This document shows, in pieces, positions 25,129 through 32,315 of a DNA stretch of 37,125 nt; within the stretch, counting starts at the first letter, position 1; the number at the start of each line of letters is the position of its first letter. The position numbers and the translations under genes were made by a program. The stretch comes from Lachnospiraceae bacterium (GTDB taxonomy: Bacteria; Bacillota; Clostridia; Lachnospirales; Lachnospiraceae): NCBI GenBank assembly GCA_026169045.1, contig JAPFDH010000061.1, positions 1 to 37,125 on the forward strand, written 5' to 3'. Below the pieces are notes generated by a model. It searched no databases and was not told where the DNA came from. It saw nothing but the letters and a program-made list of their open reading frames with translations.

Positions 25129-25767
25129 TCATGGTTTCACAATATGCCGTGCACCGGTCATCCGTTCCACAATTTCATACATATTTGTCACATTTCCCAC
25201 TGCCAACTGTTTCGTCAGGCCATAATGATTCAGACAGGTACCACATGCCAGAATTTCTACTCCCATGGCTTCCAGCTGTTTCAAATCTTCCAGAGATTCT
25301 GATCCTTCACAAGCCAACTTTACACCTCCGTTATACATAAGAAGTGTTTCCGGAATTTCATCCTGTCCCGCTAAAGCATATAAAAATCCTTTCATTAATA
25401 TTTTTCCCAGTATATCGTCTCCCTGTCCCATTGTTTCGGAAGATATCACCACGATATGACCTGTTTTTCTTCCATCAGGTATACACGCTTCCTCTTTCTG
25501 TTCTTTTTCCTGCGCCGTCAATTCCGTTTGTTTTCCCGCCTCTTTTTCCTCTCCGGCCGCCTGAATCCTTACAAAAAAGACCCTTTCTTCTTTTTTTTGG
25601 CTTTCCACTTCCAAACCTTTATGTTTTGCCATCTTTGTCAAATTTTGTACCGCAATTTCATTGTCCACGCAAATTTCCACAACTTCTCCAGGCGCCGCTT
25701 TTTTTAATCCTTCCTTTGCATCCATCACTGGCAGCGGACACTGCTTTCCCCTAGCATCAATTTTCAT
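25129..25767 (-). CDS. yedF: Sulfurtransferase-like selenium metabolism protein YedF
   Basis: The 212-residue protein has an N-terminal TusA-like domain (1-70) with Cys10 in KQCPLPVMDAK, an acidic Lys/Glu-rich linker (about 70-95), and a C-terminal DsrE-like domain (about 103-210) with a CGTC pair (Cys175, Cys178). This two-domain form is the YedF family found next to selD and thought to carry reduced selenium or sulfur as a persulfide or perselenide. Its ATG lies one base after the selD stop, so the two are almost certainly translated together. The carrier role is inferred from family and context. Confidence 0.92.
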   Translation of the reverse strand: MKIDARGKQCPLPVMDAKEGLKKAAPGEVVEICVDNEIAVQNLTKMAKHKGLEVESQKKEERVFFVRIQAAGEEKEAGKQTELTAQEKEQKEEACIPDGRKTGHIVVISSETMGQGDDILGKILMKGFLYALAGQDEIPETLLMYNGGVKLACEGSESLEDLKQLEAMGVEILACGTCLNHYGLTKQLAVGNVTNMYEIVERMTGARHIVKP

Positions 25768-25768
25768 C

Positions 25769-26797
25769 CTATTTATCTCCTTTCACAATCACCGTTTTTT
25801 CTTTTTTTTCTGTTACCTGTCCCACAATTTCACACACAAACCCCTGTTCTTCCAATTCACGCTTTACACACTGTGCATCTTTTTCTGAAAGACTGGCCAA
25901 AAGACCTCCCGAAGTCTGCGGATCAAATAATAATTCCTCCATATAAAACGGACAATTTACAAAATCCACTTTCTCTTGTACATGATTTCTATTTCTCTGC
26001 GCCGCGGCTGTCAGATAAAACTCTTCCACATATTCCTCGCACTCTTTCAAATATGGTATGGAGCTGGCCCAAATTTCTGCCGAATATTTTTCCGACAACA
26101 TTTCACATAGATGAACCAAAAAACCAAATCCGGTCACATCGGTACACCCATGCACCTCATATGGTTTCAATGCCTCAGCCGCATATTTATTCAATTGTGT
26201 CATAGAACGTATCGCTTGATCCATAGCTTCTGAAGATGCTGCTTTCATACGGGCCGCCGTACATACAATACCTACTCCCAATGGTTTTGTCAAAATCAGC
26301 ACATCTCCCTCTTTACAACCACAATTTTTTAAAATTCTGGATGGGTGAATGACTCCTGTCACAGAAAGACCATATTTTACATCCGAATCGGCTATGGAAT
26401 GACCTCCTGCCAATATTCCACCTGCTTCTTCTACTTTTTTTGCTCCGCCCTGAAGAATTCTTCCCAAAATATTCAAATCCATCTGTTCGGGAAAGCAAAC
26501 TATATTCATAGCTGTTTTCACTTCCCCACCCATGGCATAAATATCGCTGAGTGCATTAGCAGCCGCAATCTGACCAAACAAATACGGATCCTCCACCATC
26601 GGTGGAAAGAAATCCAGTGTCTGTACAATTGCCAGATCTTCCGTCAACTGATAAACCGCAGCATCATCGCTGTTTTCAAATCCAACCAGTAAATGAGGAT
26701 CGTTTTTTCTGGGAATCTTTTCCAGGACATGTTTCAGTGCACCTGGTCCCAACTTTGCAGTACATCCTCCACCTTTACAAAATAAAATCGGCTCCAT
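25769..26797 (-). CDS. selD: Selenide, water dikinase (selenophosphate synthetase)
   Basis: Makes selenophosphate, the reactive selenium donor, from selenide and ATP. The 342-residue protein has the active-site motif [11 protein letters not shown] with Cys12 and Lys15 in the places of the E. coli Cys17/Lys20 pair; the enzyme uses cysteine, not selenocysteine. The metal-binding aspartates are in SDDAAVYQL and TLDFFPP, and [13 protein letters not shown] is the typical AIRS-superfamily segment. The N-terminus before the motif is very short compared with E. coli SelD. AAAGGGG precedes the ATG. selA, selB and selC are not in the window. It lies 35 bp after the DUF3343 gene. Confidence 0.96.
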   Translation of the reverse strand: MEPILFCKGGGCTAKLGPGALKHVLEKIPRKNDPHLLVGFENSDDAAVYQLTEDLAIVQTLDFFPPMVEDPYLFGQIAAANALSDIYAMGGEVKTAMNIVCFPEQMDLNILGRILQGGAKKVEEAGGILAGGHSIADSDVKYGLSVTGVIHPSRILKNCGCKEGDVLILTKPLGVGIVCTAARMKAASSEAMDQAIRSMTQLNKYAAEALKPYEVHGCTDVTGFGFLVHLCEMLSEKYSAEIWASSIPYLKECEEYVEEFYLTAAAQRNRNHVQEKVDFVNCPFYMEELLFDPQTSGGLLASLSEKDAQCVKRELEEQGFVCEIVGQVTEKKEKTVIVKGDK

Positions 26798-26832
26798 CTA
26801 ATTCCCCTTTCTTTGAATCAACTGATCCGCCA

Positions 26833-27069
26833 TTACAGCATTAAATCATATACTCCCTGTGTTTTTATTCCATTTTGTTCCATCATTTGTTCTAATTTTT
26901 CTTTTTCTTCCCAAGGAGCACTCCACGCAAGACCACATCCTGCAGTAATCTGTCTGGGAACCGGAATCAATCTTCCGGCATAACCACCATTCATACAGCA
27001 AGCCTCCATATGCATGGCCTGTACCGTGGTTTCAAATGCATATACTACTTTTCTTGTCCGTTCTCTCAC
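26833..27069 (-). CDS. DUF3343 protein, putative Se/S carrier-like
   Basis: A 78-residue protein of the DUF3343 family. It has a short N-terminal strand (VVYAFETT), MHMEACC with Cys24 and Cys25, and the family signature RLIPVPRQITAGCGLAW with Cys45. These small cysteine proteins are common next to selD and are described as putative selenium or sulfur carriers. Translation appears to start at GTG (27069) with only a weak purine-rich site upstream; no better start keeps the first beta-strand. It is the first gene of the selenium/molybdenum operon, about 27 bases downstream of the predicted transcription start. Confidence 0.85.
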   Translation of the reverse strand: MRERTRKVVYAFETTVQAMHMEACCMNGGYAGRLIPVPRQITAGCGLAWSAPWEEKEKLEQMMEQNGIKTQGVYDLML

Positions 27070-27102
27070 TTCTTTTTTCCCTTTCCTTTTCCATCTTTTT
27101 TC

Positions 27103-27111
27103 ACTATACCA
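27103..27111 (-). promoter_or_regulatory. Extended -10 promoter of the selenium/molybdenum operon
   Basis: On the minus strand TGGTATAGT gives an extended -10 (27103-27111). No good -35 stands 17 bp before it. It lies between the permease terminator and the DUF3343 gene, so the operon seems to be transcribed separately from the permease. Confidence 0.55.
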
Positions 27112-27172
27112 TAAATCTGACCAAATTTGTAGTTATCTATAACCTTATTCCTTATCAGCAACTGTCTTTACG

Positions 27173-27206
27173 AAAAAAGGATATGGAAAATTATTTTTCC
27201 ATATCC
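27173..27206 (-). terminator. Terminator of the NCS2 permease gene
   Basis: A perfect 12-bp stem (27179-27190 with 27195-27206, 4-base loop) followed by six T on the minus strand. Confidence 0.92.
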
Positions 27207-27233
27207 CTATCTCACATTCCGCAATTTCTATTT

Positions 27234-28652
27234 TTATTTTGTTGTATCTGCTTCTTTATCATTTGGAAGCACAATATTTAACACGATAGCCACAAGCGCC
27301 GCCGGAACAATACCCGATCCTCCGAAAATAAGCTGCATCCACTGGGGAAGTCCAGCCAGGGCAGTCGTATTTGCCCCTAAACCATAACCCAATCCCAACG
27401 CAACAGATAAGATCGTAATATTTCTTGCTGTCACTTTATATTTGGTCACAAGCTGAATACCGCTGACAACAATGGAAGAAAACATCATGACAGCAGCACC
27501 GCCCAGAACGCTCTGAGGCATAATGGAGATAATCGCAGCCAGCTTTGGGAACAGACCACAGAGAATCAAAAAAACAGCACCACAAGCCAACGCAAAACGG
27601 TTCACCACTTTCGTCATGGTTACAAGTCCCACATTCTGGCTAAAGGATGTATTGGGAAGCACACCAAAAACAGCAGCCAAAGAGGAACCCAAGCCATCAC
27701 AGATTACACCACCGGACAATTCCTTATCCGTTGCTTCTCTTCCCATACCGCCTTCCATAACACCGGAAATATCTCCGACGGTTTCCACAGCAGTTACAAT
27801 AAACATAATCATAACCGGAGCTACTGCTCTTAAATCAAACACATAATTTTTCAAACCGATTGGGAAAAGCTTTGGAAGAGAAATCCAGTCTGCCTGTGCC
27901 ACTTTATCCCAGTTTAGTACCCATGCCTTTGTAAATTCGCTGCCATCTGCTGCGACTCCTGTCGTAGGCATAAACACAGCCATCACCGCACAGCAAATAT
28001 ATCCCACAATGATACCAAATAAAATCGCCGAAGAGCTAAGAACTCCCTTCGTAGCATGCTTCAATACGATAATAACAACTAAAACCAGCAATCCTACCAG
28101 AAGGTTTTCCAAAGAGCCATAATCTTTCGCTCCGCTTCCACCGGCAAATGACTGCACACCGACACCGATCAAAGACAGACCGATGGATAGGACAACCGTT
28201 CCTGTCACAACAGGAGGAAAGAATCGGCGCAGTGGCTTAAGACAAAAGCCCAGCACACCTTCAAACAATCCGCCTATAATGGATGCTACCATAATCGCAC
28301 CATAGGTCACCAAGCCTTTTCCCATCACACCTGCTACACTTTGAAATACACCGATGAAACCAGAACTGGTTCCCATAATAATCGGTACTTTTCCCCCACA
28401 TGGTCCTATGGCAAATAACTGAACCAATGTCACAATACCAGCAATCAGCATGGCATTCTGTAAGAGACCCACATACACATCTTCAAATTCCGATCCTGCT
28501 CCGATTCCACATGCACCACAGATCACAATCAGTGGAGTCAGGTTTCCCACAAACATGGCAAGCACATGCTGCAGTCCCAGAGGAATCGCTTCTTTCAGAG
28601 GAAGTTTTCCTTCAAAAGTATAAGGACTTCCTGTTTTCTTTTGCTCTTTCAT
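27234..28652 (-). CDS. Uracil/xanthine permease, NCS2 family
   Basis: A 472-residue nucleobase:cation symporter with about 14 hydrophobic segments. The NAT/NCS2 signature QNVGLVTMTK is present, as is the substrate-site ETVGDISGV region, and QHVLAMFVGNLTPLI opens the first helices. The overall type is closer to xanthine/urate transporters (PucK/PbuX) than to uracil-only UraA, but the substrate is not proven. I chose the ATG at 28652, with AAGGAG eight bases upstream, over an ATG at 28685 without a well-placed site. It stands immediately before the selenium/molybdenum operon, which would fit purine uptake for a selenium-dependent purine hydroxylase. Confidence 0.92.
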   Translation of the reverse strand: MKEQKKTGSPYTFEGKLPLKEAIPLGLQHVLAMFVGNLTPLIVICGACGIGAGSEFEDVYVGLLQNAMLIAGIVTLVQLFAIGPCGGKVPIIMGTSSGFIGVFQSVAGVMGKGLVTYGAIMVASIIGGLFEGVLGFCLKPLRRFFPPVVTGTVVLSIGLSLIGVGVQSFAGGSGAKDYGSLENLLVGLLVLVVIIVLKHATKGVLSSSAILFGIIVGYICCAVMAVFMPTTGVAADGSEFTKAWVLNWDKVAQADWISLPKLFPIGLKNYVFDLRAVAPVMIMFIVTAVETVGDISGVMEGGMGREATDKELSGGVICDGLGSSLAAVFGVLPNTSFSQNVGLVTMTKVVNRFALACGAVFLILCGLFPKLAAIISIMPQSVLGGAAVMMFSSIVVSGIQLVTKYKVTARNITILSVALGLGYGLGANTTALAGLPQWMQLIFGGSGIVPAALVAIVLNIVLPNDKEADTTK

Positions 28653-28732
28653 CACAGCTCTCCTTTTTTCTTTTGGTAATTTCATAACTATCCGCTATTT
28701 TCCTCATAACTTCCTGTTATTTATCCTATAGA

Positions 28733-28761
28733 AGTATACACAAAACATCATCTATTGTACA
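28733..28761 (-). promoter_or_regulatory. Promoter of the NCS2 permease gene
   Basis: TGTACA (28756-28761), 17-bp spacer, TATACT (28733-28738) on the minus strand. Confidence 0.6.
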
Positions 28762-28786
28762 GTCTTTCTGAATAAATATTTTCCAT

Positions 28787-28840
28787 AAAAAATTGCCATA
28801 TCTTCTTTTATGTAGGAAAAAGAAAATATGGCAATTTTTT
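28787..28840 (-). terminator. Terminator of the ABC-F/deacetylase operon
   Basis: A long stem with core ATTGCCATAT (28792-28801) paired with ATATGGCAAT (28826-28835), extendable on both sides to about 19 bp. A and T runs flank it, so it could stop transcription on either strand. It lies beyond copy B of the 93-bp repeat, so the repeat is transcribed as part of the operon's 3' end. Confidence 0.8.
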
Positions 28841-28847
28841 AATTTAC

Positions 28848-28940
28848 GCGCAGACAACGAGCCGTGTACGGATGCTTGCATAGGCATACGGCGACTGTCC
28901 GCGAACGTGAGAAACTCGCAAAGCGTGTTTCTCATCGTTG
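28848..28940 (-). repeat. 93-bp dispersed multi-stem element, copy B
   Basis: Inverted copy of the element at 1762-1854 (83 of 93 positions identical). Here the inner hairpin is fully paired: GAGAAAC-A-CGC, loop TTT, GCG-A-GTTTCTC. Compared with copy A, whose CGT/GCA is not paired, this looks like the better preserved copy. It sits between the deacetylase stop and the operon terminator. Confidence 0.8.
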
Positions 28941-28962
28941 TCTTTGTCTATTTCATTTTTTC

Positions 28963-30519
28963 TTATTCTGTCTTTGGTTCCGGACGAAGAGGATCAATTA
29001 CAGATTTTGCATCAAACAAATCGGAGACACGATCTTTCCCTCCGTTTACAGCTTCCCACAGACGTGTTCCATCCAGGTTACGGCGTCCCTGACGCATATA
29101 ATCGGATCCAAACTGTACCCATGCGGTAACAGAGCCATCCACGTTGCAGAAATAATCAAATCCGACTTCTTTTAATTTTGCATATCGACTTGGCGTAACT
29201 GCAAGCTGTTCCGGATCATCATACGTTCTCCAGCTTCCAATATCAGATCCCTTAGGGAAAATCAAAATATCCGTCTCCCCGATTAAAGGCTCCACTTCTG
29301 CCTCCCACCAATCGGTATCACGCATAAAATGTTCTTCAGAAATTGTTTGTAAATCTGGATGTCCCCAACTATGGCTGGCAAATTCCCAACCCTGGTTTTT
29401 AATCGCTTCTGCTACCGTCTTTGCCTTCTGTTTATCTTCCTCAATATTGGGATTATCCCAGAGATGGGCATCGGGATAAGTGGTATTACCAGGTCCGTAA
29501 GAAATATCCGAAGTACGATATCCAAGGATACCGTTATAACCGGTCAGCGCAATAATACCCTTTGCACCCTTATAGGAGAAATCCGGATGAACTTTGATGA
29601 AATCCTCCAAAATCGGCAATACGTCAAAGGATCCTGTCACAGTATTGGTCACATTACCGTTTTCATCATAAATGTCCATCTCATTCGTCACCATACCGTC
29701 ACCACCGATGACAAGACGGCTTGCAAATCCGGTTTTTTCCATATATTCGTAATAACATACATCATCCACAGAAAGCACAAATGGTTTTTTTCCTTCCGGA
29801 AGCATGATTTCTTTCTGAACCATTTTTTCCGTACCATCTTCCTGTACCTGAATTTCTGCAATATCATGAATTTTTACCAATACATATCCTTTATCATACA
29901 TGGATTGAATAATCTTACAAAATTCATCCACAGTTGTCATAACTTCATTATATTCATTGCCTTTATAACTGGAAAAAGCAACGGTAGGCTCTACAACCAA
30001 AGAATGGAAGAAAACATGGGTAATCTGTGTATTGTCTGCCCATTTTACCAGTTTGCTCTTTTCCGTTTCATAATTCGTAACAGCCTTGGCATATTCCTGA
30101 TTGGATGAATAATCCGCTTGCCCCTGTAAAAGCTCAATCGCAGCATCGTAATCGTACATAGCTGCCAACCGGTTGGCTTCATCCAACACCGCATTTCCGG
30201 TAGATGCGACGGTAGGCTCTCCCCAATCCGGTTCTGTCTCAAAGGTATCCGGCAGTTCTTCCACCGGTGTCGTAGTGCTTACCCCCGTCGTCGGTTCCAC
30301 AGTTGCCTGTGATTCTCCATTTTGGCTTTCATTTTCACCCTGCGCTGCTTCTGTAGTCACCTCACTGCTAGATGAATCCCCATTTCCTCTGTTTTTCAAC
30401 ACATAAGCCAACGCTGTACATAAAGCAATCAAGACTACGATTAATACTGCAAAGATAATACGGTTTCGAATAATTGCCCGTCTTCTTCTGCGTCGGCGCA
30501 TGTTTTCTCTTTTTGCCAT
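28963..30519 (-). CDS. Membrane-anchored polysaccharide deacetylase-like (NodB fold) protein
   Basis: The 518-residue protein has an Arg-rich N-terminus, one transmembrane helix (about 20-41), a Ser/Thr/Glu-rich linker (about 45-100) and a helical region before the catalytic part. Divergent NodB motifs are SVDDV (Asp252, Asp253) and HSWGH (His383, His387), with GYRTSD as the likely third motif. This suggests metal-dependent de-N-acetylation or de-O-acetylation of a cell-wall glycan outside the cell. The large insert between the DD and HSWGH motifs is unusual. GGAGG precedes the ATG at 30519 by six bases. It follows the ABC-F gene by 17 bp. Confidence 0.82.
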   Translation of the reverse strand: MAKRENMRRRRRRRAIIRNRIIFAVLIVVLIALCTALAYVLKNRGNGDSSSSEVTTEAAQGENESQNGESQATVEPTTGVSTTTPVEELPDTFETEPDWGEPTVASTGNAVLDEANRLAAMYDYDAAIELLQGQADYSSNQEYAKAVTNYETEKSKLVKWADNTQITHVFFHSLVVEPTVAFSSYKGNEYNEVMTTVDEFCKIIQSMYDKGYVLVKIHDIAEIQVQEDGTEKMVQKEIMLPEGKKPFVLSVDDVCYYEYMEKTGFASRLVIGGDGMVTNEMDIYDENGNVTNTVTGSFDVLPILEDFIKVHPDFSYKGAKGIIALTGYNGILGYRTSDISYGPGNTTYPDAHLWDNPNIEEDKQKAKTVAEAIKNQGWEFASHSWGHPDLQTISEEHFMRDTDWWEAEVEPLIGETDILIFPKGSDIGSWRTYDDPEQLAVTPSRYAKLKEVGFDYFCNVDGSVTAWVQFGSDYMRQGRRNLDGTRLWEAVNGGKDRVSDLFDAKSVIDPLRPEPKTE

Positions 30520-30536
30520 AACAAACCTCCATTTTA

Positions 30537-32090
30537 TTAAACTCTGGTTGTCCACTTAGAACAATCCCAAACTTCTGTTGCCAAACCGTCATAAAAATCC
30601 GGTTCATGACAAACCATTAAAATGCTTCCTTTGTATTCTGATAATGCCCGCTTCAATTCCATCTTCGCATCCACATCCAGATGATTGGTAGGCTCATCCA
30701 AAAGCAAAATATTCGTTTCTCTATTGATTAATTTACAGAGACGAACCTTTGCCTGTTCCCCTCCACTCAAGACACGTACCTGACTTTCAATATGTTTTGT
30801 TGTCAAACCACATTTTGCCAAGGCAGAGCGAACTTCATATTGCGTATACGCCGGATACTCTTTCCACAACTCTTCCAGACACGTATTTGTATTTCCCGGC
30901 GCCATTTCCTGTTCAAAGTAACCAATCATCAGATAATCGCCCAGTTCCACCTGTCCGGACAGCGGTTCAATCTGACCCAGTATACTTTTTAATAGTGTGG
31001 TCTTACCGATCCCATTGGCGCCGGTCAGAACAATTTTCTGCCCTCGTTCCATTGCGACAGTAATGGGTTTGGACAGCGGCTCTTCGTACCCGATTACCAG
31101 TTCCTTGGTTTCAAAAATATAACGTCCCGGTGTTCTGCCTTCCTTAAAATGAAATTCCGGCTTCGGTTTTTCTTTTGCCAGCTCAATCACTTCCATTTTA
31201 TCCAATTTTTTTTGCCGGGACATAGCCATGTTTCTAGTGGCTACCCTTGCTTTATTTCGTGCCACAAAATCCTTCAGTTGTTCAATTTCCTGCTGCTGAC
31301 GCTGGTAAGCTGCCTCTTTTTGTGCTTTTTTTACTGCATATACTTCCTCAAATTTATCATAGTCTCCCACATAGCGGTTCAATTCCTGATTTTCCATGTG
31401 GTAAACCAGATTAATGACACTGTTCAAAAACGGAATATCATGGGAAATTAATATGAATGCATTTTCATATTCCTGCAGATATCGTTTCAGCCATTCAATA
31501 TGCTGTACATCCAGATAATTGGTGGGCTCATCCAAAAGGAGAATATCCGGTTTTTCCAAAAGTAATTTTCCCAAAAGTACTTTTGTTCTCTGACCACCAC
31601 TCAATTCTGTCACGTCGCGGTCCAATCCGATCTCTTCCAACCCAAGGGCTCTTCCCACTTCTTCTGTTTTCGCATCAATCATATAGAAATCATGCATCAT
31701 CAAAAGATCCTGGATGGTTCCCAACTCATCCATCATACGGGCCAATTCTTCTTCTGAAGCCTCACCCATCTTTTCACAAATTTGATTCATCTGATTTTCC
31801 ATCTCAAACAGATAGTCAAATGCTGATTTTAGAACACTGCGAACGGTCATTCCCTTTTCCAGTACCGTGTGCTGATCCATGTATCCCACTCGAACATTTT
31901 TTGCCCATTCCACTTTTCCCTCATCCGGCATCAATTTCCCGGTGATAATATTCATAAATGTTGATTTTCCTTCACCGTTCGCACCGACAAGACCGATATG
32001 TTCTCCTTTCAGAAGACGGAATGAAACATCTGTAAAAATAGCTCTGTCGCCGAATCCATGACTTAAATGTTCCACATTCAGTATGCTCAT
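30537..32090 (-). CDS. ABC-F family ATPase (YbiT/YkpA-like)
   Basis: A 517-residue soluble protein with two ABC ATPase domains and no membrane segments. Domain 1 has GANGEGKST, LSGGQRTKV and LLLDEPTNYLD; domain 2 has GANGIGKTT, LSGGEQAKV and LLLDEPTNHLD. Between them is the charged helical linker (around AYQRQQQEIEQLKDFVARN) that in ABC-F proteins reaches into the ribosomal P/E-site region. ABC-F proteins act on stalled or initiating ribosomes, and some give antibiotic resistance; the overall form is nearer the housekeeping YbiT/YkpA type. The ATG at 32090 has AAAGG rather far upstream (13 bases). Own promoter; the deacetylase gene follows. Confidence 0.92.
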   Translation of the reverse strand: MSILNVEHLSHGFGDRAIFTDVSFRLLKGEHIGLVGANGEGKSTFMNIITGKLMPDEGKVEWAKNVRVGYMDQHTVLEKGMTVRSVLKSAFDYLFEMENQMNQICEKMGEASEEELARMMDELGTIQDLLMMHDFYMIDAKTEEVGRALGLEEIGLDRDVTELSGGQRTKVLLGKLLLEKPDILLLDEPTNYLDVQHIEWLKRYLQEYENAFILISHDIPFLNSVINLVYHMENQELNRYVGDYDKFEEVYAVKKAQKEAAYQRQQQEIEQLKDFVARNKARVATRNMAMSRQKKLDKMEVIELAKEKPKPEFHFKEGRTPGRYIFETKELVIGYEEPLSKPITVAMERGQKIVLTGANGIGKTTLLKSILGQIEPLSGQVELGDYLMIGYFEQEMAPGNTNTCLEELWKEYPAYTQYEVRSALAKCGLTTKHIESQVRVLSGGEQAKVRLCKLINRETNILLLDEPTNHLDVDAKMELKRALSEYKGSILMVCHEPDFYDGLATEVWDCSKWTTRV

Positions 32091-32156
32091 GATAGTAAAC
32101 GTACCTTTCTTTTCCAAGTTCTCTTCTGCCAAATGATCGTCACTACGATCCTTACC

Positions 32157-32185
32157 ATAATACAACAAAATATCCCGGCATGCAA
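32157..32185 (-). promoter_or_regulatory. Sigma-A promoter of the ABC-F/deacetylase operon
   Basis: TTGCAT (32180-32185), 17-bp spacer, TATTAT (32157-32162) on the minus strand. Confidence 0.7.
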
Positions 32186-32257
32186 GAATCTGAGGGAAGT
32201 TTATTAAAAACGTAAGATTTCCGTAACACCCTAAATATTTTTCTTATCTTCACATAC

Positions 32258-32300
32258 AAAAACGCCCCTCACAGAAAATTGGATTTTTCTGTAAGAGGCG
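32258..32300 (-). terminator. Terminator of the GH2 operon
   Basis: A 16-bp stem with two G-U pairs (32263-32278 with 32285-32300) followed by five T on the minus strand, 16 bases after the GH2 stop. Confidence 0.92.
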
Positions 32301-32315
32301 CTCCCTCCTTTTCTT

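Larger units (their letters stand above)
28653..28962. other. Intergenic region between permease and deacetylase genes
   Basis: About 310 bp containing, in order on the plus strand, the permease promoter, the deacetylase terminator and copy B of the 93-bp repeat. No purine-riboswitch-like core was recognised between the promoter and the permease start, and no credible gene is present. Confidence 0.6.

Noticed and set aside
25769-26797. Selenocysteine in SelD
   Set aside because: The active-site residue is encoded as cysteine and no in-frame TGA interrupts the gene.
28653-28738. Purine riboswitch before the NCS2 permease
   Set aside because: The leader after the predicted promoter is under 90 bases and shows no three-way-junction core with the conserved loops.
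29359-30108. 249-codon plus-strand frame opposite the deacetylase
   Set aside because: Its composition is that of a complementary-strand shadow (His, Phe, Ile, Cys rich), with no ribosome site or recognisable domain.
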